In this document: one piece after another, positions 32,840 through 41,670 of the stretch
Numbering within the stretch: the stretch's first letter is position 1
How the letters are laid out: the number at the start of each line of letters is the position of its first letter
Assembly (NCBI RefSeq): GCF_030317035.1
Contig: NZ_JASZYK010000013.1
Coordinates: 1-64,000, forward strand
DNA length: 64,000 nt
Source of the DNA: Variovorax sp. J22G73
GTDB lineage: Bacteria; Pseudomonadota; Gammaproteobacteria; Burkholderiales; Burkholderiaceae_C
Direction: 5' to 3'
Notes under the pieces: model-generated
Database searches by the model: none
Told to the model about the DNA's origin: nothing
Seen by the model: the letters and a program-made list of their open reading frames with translations, nothing else
Program-made: the position numbers and the translations under genes

Positions 32840-33777
32840 AGGGGTCGCGAGGCCTACGCAAGTTCGCGCGTCATTGGCGGGCTCGCACCGCAGCGCGGCG
32901 CCGCCGCTCTTGCGCGAAGCCAGGTACGGACATCACCATCGGAGGCTGTCAGATGGTTGCGTCACGGGTGCTGGCGCCGCCCGCACGCGAACCTGAGATA
33001 AACCAGGGGGAAGTGAGGATGAGCCAATGGTACAACCTGCGTGCTGCCGGCGAGGCCGCGTCATCCGCAGGACAAGGCGAGGGTCGGATCGGCCGTGCAG
33101 GTCGTGCAACGGTGGATCCTGATGCGCTTGCGCGATTCGAAGGCGAGGTCACTGCCCGAGATGGCGATGCGATGGCTCATGCCCGGCCTCTCCAAAGCAG
33201 CGCGATGGCGCGCAACACGGCTTGCGGATCGGCCTTGCCGCGGCCCGCGGTGTCCGTGGCACTGCCATGCCCGACGCTCCACCGCAGCGCGTCGCCAATT
33301 GGCTCATTTGGAGTTGCGAGCCCGCTTGCTCGGTACGTCTCGGGTCAGCCATTAGTTGCTGGAGGACCGTAATCGGTCAGCCAACACATGTTGACGTGTC
33401 GTATGCACAGGTGACCAGCAATGTAGCGAAGCACTCGGCGTCGCAGGTGAGAAGGTGTGAGCCAGTGTCCTGAATGCCAAACCTGCGGCTCGATAGGCGT
33501 TCTATTTCGGCCTCGCCTAGACACACGACCGGAAAGAGAACATCATTAGTTACATGAAATGCGCCAGCTGCCTTTCGTCCGTGCTCACGGGCTGCTGCAC
33601 ATGACCGAGCAGGACGGACCCCATTGCCTGAGAAGACCTGGCTCAGTGCCTTAGCGCCGATCCCGTGCCGGTCGAGCAGCTGACTGCCGGCGACTGAATA
33701 CGTTGGTGAGAACCGCCCAGCCCAGCCCCGCTCCGCGAATATTGATTGTTCAACCACGTCTTCGAATGGAAAGCGCG
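32840..33777. other. Mostly empty region with one gene scrap
   Basis: Only the PdxA-like fragment (33177-33330) is recognisable. The rest contains several medium-length open frames on both strands without family resemblance, and I regard them as chance. Confidence 0.45.
33177..33330 (-). pseudogene. PdxA-family dehydrogenase C-terminal scrap
   Basis: The minus-strand frame reads WSVGHGSATDTAGRGKADPQ, then AVLRAIALLW and a stop. It parallels the PdxA end (TSvdHGTAfDiAGtGkAdp.sli.Ai). About 45 residues survive; everything upstream has been replaced by unrelated sequence. Confidence 0.5.
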
Positions 33778-34437
33778 ATGAAACTCTATCAATTCTCCTG
33801 GGGCATCTACCCGCGCCGCATTCACGTCTACCTCAAGGAAAAGAAAATCACCAGCCTGGAGATGATCGAGATTGACGTCATCGGGCAAGAAAACCGCAAG
33901 CCAGGGTATCTAAAGAAGAACCCAACCGGCGGCATTCCGACGCTGGAGACCGAGGATGGGTTCACCATCTGTCAGTCGAGCTCCATCATGCAATATCTTG
34001 AGGATCTATACCCCGCACCGGACATGCGCGGAAGCACCCCGGAGGCGCGAGCGCGCACCCATGATCAACTCATGCTCGTGAATGAGGCTTACAACTTTGC
34101 AGGAATTTGCACATTTCACGCCAGCCCGCTCTTCTCCAAGATGCGCCTGCAGAACGACGAGGTAGCCCGTGGGATGCATTCCGAGTATGTACGGGTGCTG
34201 GGAAGCCTCGAGACGATGGCCGGCGCGAGGCCCTATATGGGCGGCGAAACGCCCAGCATCGCTGACGTGGCTTTCTTTGCCTCCGAGCAGTTCATGCGTG
34301 ATCTCTACCAGCTCGAACTGCCCGCCACATGCGCAAGATTGGAGGCCATCTACAACCGATTTCTGCTGCGCCCGAGCGCGGCGCCGGCGGCGTATCCGAA
34401 GTTCATCGTGCCACTCGCTCCCTTGCGCGCGATCTAA
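33778..34437 (+). CDS. Glutathione S-transferase family protein
   Basis: 219 residues. The thioredoxin-like N-terminal domain begins MKLYQFSWGIYPRRIHVYLK, has the cis-proline block NPTGGIPTLETEDG and the glutathione gamma-Glu contact QSSSIMQYLEDLYP. The helical C-terminal domain includes GGETPSIADVAFFASEQFM, the conserved N-capping aspartate region. The ATG at 33778 is chosen because the thioredoxin strand begins there; upstream in-frame starts add unrelated residues. No operon partner is visible. Confidence 0.88.
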   Translation: MKLYQFSWGIYPRRIHVYLKEKKITSLEMIEIDVIGQENRKPGYLKKNPTGGIPTLETEDGFTICQSSSIMQYLEDLYPAPDMRGSTPEARARTHDQLMLVNEAYNFAGICTFHASPLFSKMRLQNDEVARGMHSEYVRVLGSLETMAGARPYMGGETPSIADVAFFASEQFMRDLYQLELPATCARLEAIYNRFLLRPSAAPAAYPKFIVPLAPLRAI

Positions 34438-34497
34438 AGACGTTCCGGCGCGATCAGCAGCCATCCGGAACGACAGAACGCCGAGCGGCTCATGCGC

Positions 34498-34960
34498 GCA
34501 GTCACTCCACTGGGCAATTCGCCGGATAGCATGGTCAATGTCTCCCGCCTCGATGCAGGTGTCGTCACTCCCGACAACCAACCGGTCGAACTCGACGCAC
34601 TTCTGCTGGCGACTCAATCATGTCTTCCTGGCGACCGCGGTGGAGGTTGGACTGCAACTTCGCGTGCAGGCCAGCGGCGTCTGGCACGTGCCATGTCCAG
34701 TGCAGAGATGGAAGGCTAGCCCTTCAACTGCTGCTGTGCGGCTACCGATTGGCCGACGGTGGCCGCAGGCTCGATGCGGGGCTGCGCCTGAAGCAGCGCA
34801 GTGGCATGCGGATTCCGCTGCTTCCGATCATCGGAGAGACTGCGCCCGATCGCCCCCGGCGTGTTTGGCAATCAGGTGTCGCCGTGCTTTTCAAGCCCGT
34901 CGACCCAGACCGACTCCCGCGTGCCTTGAAGGCGACGCTCCAAGATGCCCGGGAATTTCC
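34498..34960 (+). pseudogene. Hybrid histidine kinase remnant, ATPase domain deleted
   Basis: Three frames in order rebuild parts of a hybrid sensor kinase. First comes SMVNVSRLDAGVVTPDNQPV followed by ELDALL, the end of a HisKA helix pair. Next is TAVEVGLQLRVQASGVWHVP, the first ATPase strand. Then, without any ATPase core, comes a receiver domain: LLLCGYRLADGGRRLDAGLR, MRIPLLPIIGETAPDR, and VAVLFKPVDPDRLPRALKA with the conserved KP. The catalytic middle is gone, so it is dead. Confidence 0.65.
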
Positions 34961-35383
34961 AGGATTTTTAAAAGGCCGATGGACGTTGCCTCAAGGCTGT
35001 GGGTATCGCACGGCAAGTCTCTTTGATGCGGCGAGGGTCCGAGCCAGGGCGCGTGCGTCGCGATGGGTCGCGATAGCTTCGGGGCTCACGAATGGTCGTG
35101 ATCCAGCGCAGTTTCTTGTCGGGATGGCCGTATCGAATGGCGCTTGAGTCCGACGTCCACGTTGTCGTTGGGCTGGCGGCGAGAACTGGCTGTCGGCCCG
35201 ACGGGATGGCGGCAGCCCAAGTGAGTCGCTGATCTGGTCACGCGGCTCTCGGGCACCGCTGCCGTGTGGCGCCACAGATGAGCGAAGGACTGGCCCGAGT
35301 GCGGGTTGATTTATCGCAAGACGGTTTGGACGGCCGATGCTAGAAACCCACCATCACAGCTTGCGGCCTCGAAAGGAGTTTTC
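34961..35383. other. No gene recognised
   Basis: Between the kinase remnant and the VOC gene I find no supported feature beyond the AAAGGAG ribosome binding site of the VOC gene at about 35373. Confidence 0.5.
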
Positions 35384-35746
35384 ATGTTCGATCACATCGG
35401 TATCCGCGCCAGCAACAGCGAGGCCAGCGAGACCTTCTTCCTGCGCGCACTGGCGCCGCTGGGCGTGACCGTTGCGATGAAGGGCCCGCACGGGGCTGGC
35501 TTGGGAAAGAACGGCAAACCATCGCTCTGGATCTACGAAAGCAAAGCGTGCCCAGTTCCGCTGCACCTCGCGTTCACGGCGGAGCACCGCAGCCAGGTCG
35601 ATGCGTTTCATCGCGCGGCGATCGAAGCAGGCGGCAAGGACAACGGAGCGCCGGGCCTGCGAGCACACTACCACCCCCACTGTTACGCAGCCTTCGTCAT
35701 CGCGCCCGATGGCCACAACGTCGAGGCGGTATGCCACGTGCCATAA
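35384..35746 (+). CDS. VOC (glyoxalase/bleomycin-resistance) family protein
   Basis: 120 residues, one vicinal-oxygen-chelate module: MFDHIGIRASNSEASETFFL, the SLWIYESKACPVPLHLAFTA strands, and the closing AFVIAPDGHNVEAVCHVP with the metal-ligand glutamate. A strong AAAGGAG lies 8 bases upstream of the ATG. Likely a small-molecule-binding or lyase enzyme; no specific substrate can be given. Confidence 0.88.
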   Translation: MFDHIGIRASNSEASETFFLRALAPLGVTVAMKGPHGAGLGKNGKPSLWIYESKACPVPLHLAFTAEHRSQVDAFHRAAIEAGGKDNGAPGLRAHYHPHCYAAFVIAPDGHNVEAVCHVP

Positions 35747-35764
35747 CTGTGCGTTCATCAGCAC

Positions 35765-36118
35765 ATGACAAATGCTTTGCTAAATGCGCTCATGATGGCG
35801 GGCTTTCTTGCCTTCGCATTGCTTGCCTTCGCATTGCTTGCCTTCGCATTGCTTGCCTTTGTCCTTTTTCTAGTTTGGCGGCGAGCCGTCGGGCGCGGTC
35901 CTGTCGGCCCGCTGTCCGCAAACCTTGGCTACGCATCGTGCGTCGCCGTCATTCCGCCCGCGGTGTGGTGTGCAGAGCGCGCCTGTCTGATGAGCTTTCG
36001 AGACGCGAGCCAGTCGTTTTGGGCGCACATGGACGACATCGCGCATGGGTTCGCGCTTTTGGCGGCCCTCTGGACGTCCTGGGGCGTGGGCGCCTTAGTG
36101 GCGTGCCTCGCCGCTTAG
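35765..36118 (+). CDS. Small membrane protein with repeat
   Basis: 117 residues. A first hydrophobic helix built from an in-frame tandem repeat (LAFAL three times, then LAFVLFLVW) is followed by RRAVGRGPVG and two weaker hydrophobic segments (SCVAVIPPAVWC, HGFALLAALWTSWGVGALVA). No family recognised. There is no clear ribosome binding site. Its 3' end overlaps the convergent YidD-like frame by 24 bp. Confidence 0.5.
   Translation: MTNALLNALMMAGFLAFALLAFALLAFALLAFVLFLVWRRAVGRGPVGPLSANLGYASCVAVIPPAVWCAERACLMSFRDASQSFWAHMDDIAHGFALLAALWTSWGVGALVACLAA
35807..35861 (+). repeat. 15-bp tandem repeat, 3.6 copies
   Basis: CTTGCCTTCGCATTG occurs three times exactly (35807-35821, 35822-35836, 35837-35851), then a partial copy. 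Its length is a multiple of three, so copy-number change lengthens a membrane helix by five residues without a frameshift. Confidence 0.9.
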
Positions 36119-36523
36119 CGCTTCGTCGTGATCAATCGACGTCTTGCAACGGCCCCTTGATTGAAGCGGTGTACACGGTTCGCACGCACGAACGGATCTC
36201 TCGAAAGTTGTCGCTCGTGACCGGCCGCATTCTGACCTAGCCCGGCCAGCACGCGCAGCAGCCCGACAGCTTCCTCGCGCCCCGGCGAGACCAAAGCGGG
36301 CAAGCTGGGCGGTAGCTTCCGGAGGTGCGGCGGCCGTTTGGCTTTCTGAGTTGGAGAGGATTTGTGCCGAGGCAGCGCATGCCCCATAGCGACGAACTGC
36401 TCGCTTTGCGAATCGCCAACAGGAGGCTGCGCTCGTTCGCATTCGATACGCGCAGCCGAAGCCTGTGCACAGGGAGACGAACCGCTGGTATCCGTCAATG
36501 GCAGCTATTGCGAAAGTCTTCAT
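36095..36523 (-). CDS. YidD-like membrane-insertion factor homologue
   Basis: 142 residues from the ATG at 36523. The first 50 (MKTFAIAAIDGYQRFVSLCT then GFGCAYRMRTSAASCWRFAK, RAVRRYG) match the variant YidD family, which has the pattern IxxYQRfxSp..GFxCAYRvxTgxxSCSxxxxRaixrxG. The rest is Arg/Ala-rich without a recognisable pattern. The usual SCS is SCW here. It lies downstream of ycxB on the same strand. It may be decaying at its 3' end. Confidence 0.5.
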   Translation of the reverse strand: MKTFAIAAIDGYQRFVSLCTGFGCAYRMRTSAASCWRFAKRAVRRYGACAASAQILSNSESQTAAAPPEATAQLARFGLAGARGSCRAAARAGRARSECGRSRATTFERSVRACEPCTPLQSRGRCKTSIDHDEALSGEARH

Positions 36524-36678
36524 GTACCTAGGTGGACGTCTGTGCTGCATGTCCGGTTGTGACCTGTCGCCAACTTGGCGCCCATATTGGCTGTCAAGCT
36601 TCCTCATGGCCGTCGTTCGAGCCGCGCCCTGCAGTGTTCCTACTCGATGCGAAAGAACTGTCCAAGTCAATGACAGCT

Positions 36679-37221
36679 CTAGCCCTCTCGATAGTCTTGA
36701 ATTTGAGAACGCGCGAGGTTCTGTGCCGCTGCAACATCTTCTGCTGTGGCGGCGGCTGCGTCGGGCAGCCACAGGAAAACGTTCGGCCCTTGGAACAGCA
36801 TGAGACCGTCAGCGAAACGACGAGCTTTTGTGAAGATCGCCCAGCCCGTGCGCGATTCAGAGCCCCGGCCTCGCACGTGCGCTCCGCTCTCGGACAGAGA
36901 AAAGGTGATCTCGTCGTTATAGAACGGGCTTTTTCGGAATTTCTTCTCAAGCATCCAGATGCTTAGTGAGCGAGGCCAACCCGCCAAGAGCACCCCCACC
37001 ATGATCAGGCAAGCCAGAATTACCGCCACGCCCGGAGCCTTGTTCGCCAAGATGCTCAAAGCCAGCACACAAGAGAGTCCCCACAGCCATCGATTCTGAA
37101 AAAACGGGCGCATCCACCAGATTTCCCGCTTGTAGCGTTGAAGGCCCGTCCAGAAGTGGTGTACCGAAAATTGAAACCGGTATTCGATCGGCATTCGAGG
37201 TAACGCATTCTTGTCTTGCAT
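36679..37221 (-). CDS. YcxB-like membrane protein
   Basis: 180 residues. The N-terminus IEYRFQFSVHHFWTGLQRYK leads into two adjacent membrane helices (WLWGLSCVLALSILA and VAVILACLIMVGVLLAG). A cytoplasmic YcxB-like domain follows: ITFSLSESGAHVRGRGSESR, GWAIFTKARRFADGLMLFQG and NVFLWLPDAA. Function of the family is unknown. An internal ATG at 37194 is an alternative start; upstream in-frame sequence is unlike the family. Confidence 0.75.
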   Translation of the reverse strand: MQDKNALPRMPIEYRFQFSVHHFWTGLQRYKREIWWMRPFFQNRWLWGLSCVLALSILANKAPGVAVILACLIMVGVLLAGWPRSLSIWMLEKKFRKSPFYNDEITFSLSESGAHVRGRGSESRTGWAIFTKARRFADGLMLFQGPNVFLWLPDAAAATAEDVAAAQNLARSQIQDYREG

Positions 37222-37231
37222 GGAAGTGTGA

Positions 37232-37803
37232 CTAATCCGGGTCGATATGGTGATTTGAACTGTTTGCGGTCCCTGGCTGAATGCCATGCGCTTTCACGGT
37301 CGCGCAAGAACCGCATGCCGCCGGCGCACAAGACCAGGCGGCGTCGAGGGACCAGTTTCTGGCCGGCAGAAGCCCTTCAATGAAGGACCGCATCCTGTTG
37401 TTGTTCGGCAGAGGCCGCCAGAGCGTTCTCGAGCACCTCGAACACGTCGCGTCCGTGCTCGACACGTAGTAGTTGCCAAGGTTCGCGATGTGCGTTGCGA
37501 TCTTGTCGCCCCAGGGCGGCTTGGAGCCGCCGTTCTCGAGGTCCCATAACAAAAATGCGGGAGGCAACTGCTCAGGGTTACTTTGATCAGTTGCAGCTCT
37601 GCGAGCTCAAAGAGCACTGGCATGTGGTCGATGCCCAACTGCGCGGGGAGGCCGTTGGTGCAAAACCCGACGCGAGCATTGCCATGCAGCGCCGCTATGC
37701 ATTGAGCCGGATGATCGGCCACGGCAAGATTCGGGATGAGGTTCCACTCGACATCTGAAGTTCATGTTTGGGCTTACGCGAACTGTTCCGGGCGCGCGAA
37801 AGA
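37232..37803. other. Decayed region
   Basis: A minus-strand reading split over two frames gives KIATHIANLGNYYV and HGRDVFEVLENALAASAEQQ (about 37520-37395), which looks like the start of a lost protein. I cannot name it. No intact gene is supported. Confidence 0.45.
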
Positions 37804-38154
37804 TCACCTCTCAGGGTGCTTGCGGGTCAACGCCAACCGCGCGCTGCCGGAGAGCGGAACGCCTTCCGGCAGCGAAGCCAAAACCTCGGCGCCTCGCGCT
37901 GCGGTCCCCATGTTGGCTACGAAGGTCAGTGGTGTGTGGCGAAACGAGAAGATCAGGTTGAACGTGCCGTAGGCCTCGCGCACGTCAACCTCGCGAATGT
38001 CCGTACAGGGCCGCTGGCGCCGGCGGATCACCCGGAGGACCAACTGGTCGCCTTCGATGCGGCAGACGGGATTCAGGCTGTTGGTCGCAAGTGCGATCCA
38101 CGGCAATCCACGCAGACCGGTAAATGTTGCCAACGGCGCCGCGGCCTCAGCCAA
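37804..38154 (-). CDS. Hypothetical protein, coupled to upstream gene
   Basis: 116 residues from a TTG that overlaps the preceding stop by 8 bp. The core (LPWIALATNSLNPVCRIEGD, QLVLRVIRRRQRPCTDI, REVDVREAYGTFNLIFSFRH) is beta-rich and could be a PH-like fold, but I recognise no family. Coupling to the next gene suggests a shared role. Confidence 0.55.
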   Translation of the reverse strand: MAEAAAPLATFTGLRGLPWIALATNSLNPVCRIEGDQLVLRVIRRRQRPCTDIREVDVREAYGTFNLIFSFRHTPLTFVANMGTAARGAEVLASLPEGVPLSGSARLALTRKHPER

Positions 38155-38560
38155 GCGCGTTCACTCCCTGGGTGCGCAAGCGCTGCATCAGCGATTCCCA
38201 GCGCTCCGCTTCCCAATCCGCAAGGCATTGTTCGAGCAGCGCGGGTGAATGCAGCTCCGCCGTGATCGTGGTCTTCCGAGAACTCAGCCATCCCGTCTTT
38301 AGGGTGCGCATGAAGTGCACCTGGTCGTAAGGCGCTTCGTCCATCGGCACATGACTCACGTACAGCTCCGCACGGGAGGCCGGGGCCTGGAACACGATGG
38401 CGGGCAATGGTCCTTCTTGCGTTTCGTACCATGCGGCCATGACCTTCTTCCAGTCGACCGACCTGACGAGCGCGATGGCCGCTTCAAAGCCGTCGACCTG
38501 GCCGATGTCGATCGGGTCTGTCGAAGGCACACCGGACTGGATGGTTGTGTAGTGGAGCAT
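38147..38560 (-). CDS. Hypothetical protein
   Basis: 137 residues (MLHYTTIQSGVPSTDPIDIG ...). No signal peptide and no known motif. The middle (PLPAIVFQAPASRAELYVSH) and the helical end (LLEQCLADWEAERWESLMQR) look like a compact alpha/beta protein of immunity-protein size. The start ATG at 38560 fits the reading. It is followed directly, with overlap, by another unknown gene. No toxin gene is recognised beside it. Confidence 0.6.
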   Translation of the reverse strand: MLHYTTIQSGVPSTDPIDIGQVDGFEAAIALVRSVDWKKVMAAWYETQEGPLPAIVFQAPASRAELYVSHVPMDEAPYDQVHFMRTLKTGWLSSRKTTITAELHSPALLEQCLADWEAERWESLMQRLRTQGVNALG

Positions 38561-38713
38561 CGGGTTGCTGCGGGACGAAATGAAAAGTTGTCGACGACAT
38601 GCATCGCTGCGTCCCGCACATATATCACAACATCCTGAAGACCAGCGGCGCGTCGCCGTTCTAAAGTCTGCGGTCTCGCCACTTCTGTAGGAACATGCAG
38701 GACAGTATTTCGC

Positions 38714-39653
38714 GTGTGCGACATTGCCGGATGGGTGGCCGTCCTGGCCTTGCCGATGACCGTTGCCCTGACTGGTTGCAAACCGGAAGCGTCGACAACT
38801 CCGACAGCGCCAACAGGCGCGTGCAATCTCGTGGTGTCGGAGAAGCAGCAGATAGCAAAGCTGAACGCCTATGGCGTGGCTTACAACAAGTTGCTCCAAT
38901 GGCACAGCTTCGGCAGGATCCAGCGCGACTACCGGCTTGCCAACCCGAAGGTCGCAAAAGCAGGCGCCCCGCTTGACAGTTACAGCTTTGCGGGCGGGAT
39001 GTCGACGACGCCCTGCGCGCTTTCGACAAGGCCATGGCCATGGCACAGCCCTGGCCAGAACTAGACGCGCCGGGCAAGGCGCTCAAGGCCGCGCTCGAAG
39101 CGTTCAACCCGCTGATCAAGGAAGCGCGCACCTGCGAAAGCACCAAGGAATACCTGGGCGACAAGGGCGCCAAGGCGTGCCTGGATGTGCCTCTGGTCGC
39201 AGCACTCGATGCCGCCAACAAGGCCACCGCGGCCTTCGGTGCCGCGTTGTCCGCGCAGACGCTGAAGCGCGACGAGGCAGAACTGGCCACGCTCAAGCCG
39301 GGTACGCCGGGCTTTCACCGTTGAAGGTGTCGCTCGAAACGCGCAAGCTCGCAGGTACCGTCAGGCTCGCTCTCGAAGAGAGGCAGAATCTGCCCGCCGT
39401 GGACGCCGCGCTGCAAGGCGTGAGCGCCGCGAACACCGAGCTCGGCACGCTGCGCAAGGGCCCGAAGGCGCCGCCGGCCTGGGATCCGGTGTGCGCGAGG
39501 TACAAGGAGAAGATCGACAGCCTGATCGGCAGCACGCGCGCGCTGACGGCCACGATGAGGGACGGCTCGAACAAAGCGGTTGCCGATGCAGCTACGCAGT
39601 GGGCCGACGCGCGCAACAAGGCGGTCAACGCGGCTTACAGCTGTGCCAGCTGA
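38714..39653 (+). pseudogene. DUF3829 (YiiG-like) lipoprotein, two frameshifts
   Basis: Three frames join into one lipoprotein. Part 1 has a lipobox in PMTVALTGCKPEAS and reads CNLVVSEKQQIAKLNAYGVA, up to about 39000. Part 2 reads DDALRAFDKAMAMAQPWPEL to about 39310, including NPLIKEARTCESTKEYLGDK. Part 3 reads PLKVSLETRKLAGTVRLALE to the stop (AVNAAYSCAS). The pattern is that of DUF3829 lipoproteins. Only two single-base shifts separate it from an intact gene of about 313 codons, so it is either freshly broken or carries sequencing errors. Confidence 0.75.
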
Positions 39654-39884
39654 GGCGCCTATAGGCAGGATCAGCAAAGCGGTACATAGCTGAAGACGGG
39701 TACTGCACCAAGGCGACGACATTGCATGGACGCGCGCCCGCTCATCTAGTTCGAAAGCGGCATGCCGAGAGCAGTGGGCCAATCGAACTCTCCACATGTT
39801 GATTTTCAGGGCTTGACCCCCCACATAGAGTTCAAGATTGGCTTTGCTCTGAATGACCTTCAAACAGCTCTTGGAATTTTCCAA

Positions 39885-40080
39885 CGTCGGCGAGCAGTTT
39901 CTGCCCTTCCACGACGACACCCGTGATGCGGTTTCCTGCGACTTCGATCGCTTCAACCGTTCCCTGGCGGACACGTGCCCCTGTGGCCTGCGCTCCTGCC
40001 AGCAATTGGCGTGTGGATGCAGAGGGTTCCAATTCAAAGTCGCTGGGCGCCCAAGTGGCGAGCGACGGCGGTTTTGCAAG
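39885..40080 (-). pseudogene. FAD-dependent (DAO-type) oxidoreductase scrap
   Basis: The minus-strand frame reads FELEPSASTRQLLAGAQATG then ARVRQGTVEAIEVAGNRITG and VVVEGQKLLAD. This is the central block of D-amino-acid-dehydrogenase-like flavoproteins (..P..l...l...A...Ga.v..g..V..i...g.rv.GV...g..l.AD). No dinucleotide motif or C-terminus remains. The flanks (39654-39884 and 40081-40421) contain nothing I recognise. Confidence 0.55.
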
Positions 40081-40421
40081 TATCGGCCCGCGTTTCGGCG
40101 GCCTTGGAGCGAGGCAATCGCTCCATTCGCGTGCCGGCGCTCGATGCTCAGCAATCATTGCCTCCGTTTCGTCTTCCGCAGACCGCCGGAGAAGCGCGCC
40201 GCGCGTGGCAATCGGCGACGGGCCGAGCTCGAGCTTGATCGATAATGCGCTTGAGCAGTATGGGCATGTGTTTGGCGGAGCGATTCATCAACGGCGGGGG
40301 TGGGGTCGCATTCCCTCTTCCATCGGATTCCAATGGATCCGCTGGTGCCGAGTCAGTCAGGTGATTCCAAGCTGAGACGCAGGACCGCTCCTGGCTGACT
40401 GCAGCCGGTCGGGGCTGGGCC

Positions 40422-40886
40422 TTATGGGCTCGAGGCGGTCACGGGCCGTTGCTTCTCCAATCGGACGTCTCCGCCACCAATCTCCACCTCGTGACCCCAT
40501 CCGAGGTAACGATAGAGTTGCGCAGCGCGGCTGTCCTGCGCGGTTTCGAGCCATGCCGCAGGGTGCCGCTCGAACAAGGCCGACTCACAGGCCTGGGTCA
40601 AGCGCGTGCCTATTCCACGACCTTCATGCTCGGGCAGAACGAACAAAGCAAATAGGCATCCGTTGTCCAAGTCGACCATTGCAAACCCAACGATTTCTTC
40701 ATCAAGGGTCGTTACCCACGAGCAAGGTGCGCTACTGACCGCAATGGCGATGGATTCCGGCGTAACGCCTATTTCCGTCAGCTCATCAGTGGTCATCTTG
40801 TTTTCTCCGACCGACGCTCTGACCTTGAACATAGCGCTTACGTCTTTGACTGATGCAGGCCGGATTTTTGGAGCTGATCTTTTCAT
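40422..40886 (-). CDS. GNAT-family N-acetyltransferase
   Basis: 154 residues. GNAT landmarks are IRPASVKDVSAMFKVRASVG, VGFAMVDLDNGCLFALFVLP, the acetyl-CoA loop EHEGRGIGTRLTQACESALF and the end block SRAAQLYRYLGWGHEVEI. A separate family member from the one at 32.4 kb, with no close similarity visible between them. Substrate unknown. It stands alone between decayed sequence and a small regulator gene. Confidence 0.88.
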   Translation of the reverse strand: MKRSAPKIRPASVKDVSAMFKVRASVGENKMTTDELTEIGVTPESIAIAVSSAPCSWVTTLDEEIVGFAMVDLDNGCLFALFVLPEHEGRGIGTRLTQACESALFERHPAAWLETAQDSRAAQLYRYLGWGHEVEIGGGDVRLEKQRPVTASSP

Positions 40887-41123
40887 CGAGGAGAGGTGAG
40901 GGCTAACGACTGCTCTTGAGCGGTTCGGCCGGGAGCTAGGTTTTGCGGTGCTCGGCCGGCACGGCGGAAGCTCCAGCGACCGTTCGACGCGGGCCGGCGA
41001 AGGTTAAATCGTATGTCGACGGGCAAGGAGCGCCATTCCGCGCTGCCAAAGCTCCCCCTGCCGGAACCGTAGGACGCTTTGCCCGAGGACTACCCGACCT
41101 TGTGGCCCAGAGCGCTGGAACTC

Positions 41124-41495
41124 CTATTGCGTAAAGGTGCCCAAGGCGAAAACGCTGTTCGGCACATTGGGCAGCGAGGGCGGGAATCGATGCTGGGCCG
41201 AAGCGACTGATGGCGGATTCTTCCGCTCGTGTTCGCGCAGCCTCTCCCGGCCAGCCGGCAAAAGGAACCACTCAGCAGGCCCCATGCGATCTCCTGGCTC
41301 AACATCCACCAGCGCCTGCGCTTTAGCGGCACGAAGTGCGCGCCGCACCTGCTCCGCATCGCAGTGCAACAGTACCGCAAGTTCCTTCGCTTGAGCACCC
41401 AAGGGCAGGGACAACATCGCACGAAGTATCAAAGCCGTCAGTGGCTTGATGGACGATTCGCCTTGCGCAAGGATTTCAATTGACTCTTTTGACAT
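41124..41495 (-). CDS. Small winged-helix-like protein
   Basis: 123 residues. Residues about 20-90 look like a winged helix: ALILRAMLSLPLGAQAKELA then VLLHCDAEQVRRALRAAKAQ and ALVDVEPG...EWFLLPAGRERL. This fits a small MarR- or PadR-like DNA-binding protein. The C-terminal 30 residues are Pro/Ser-rich. No adjacent target gene on the same strand can be singled out; the DUF427 gene lies 175 bp upstream. Confidence 0.6.
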   Translation of the reverse strand: MSKESIEILAQGESSIKPLTALILRAMLSLPLGAQAKELAVLLHCDAEQVRRALRAAKAQALVDVEPGDRMGPAEWFLLPAGRERLREHERKNPPSVASAQHRFPPSLPNVPNSVFALGTFTQ

Positions 41496-41670
41496 AGTTC
41501 ACAAAATTGATCGTTGGATAGCAGCCGTTGCACTACAACTTGTATCGTGTCGCTCGTCAATAGGCGAAGCCGCCGTCTTGGACAAGTGCAATTGATGTCG
41601 GGACCCATGCGATGGCACGCCGTTGTGTGTTTTGTCTTTGCTTCCGCGTCGGGTTGCCGAGACCCACCAG

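Noticed and set aside
33377..33757. 126-codon minus-strand frame before the GST gene
   Set aside because: No family resemblance, no ribosome binding site and no context; treated as chance.
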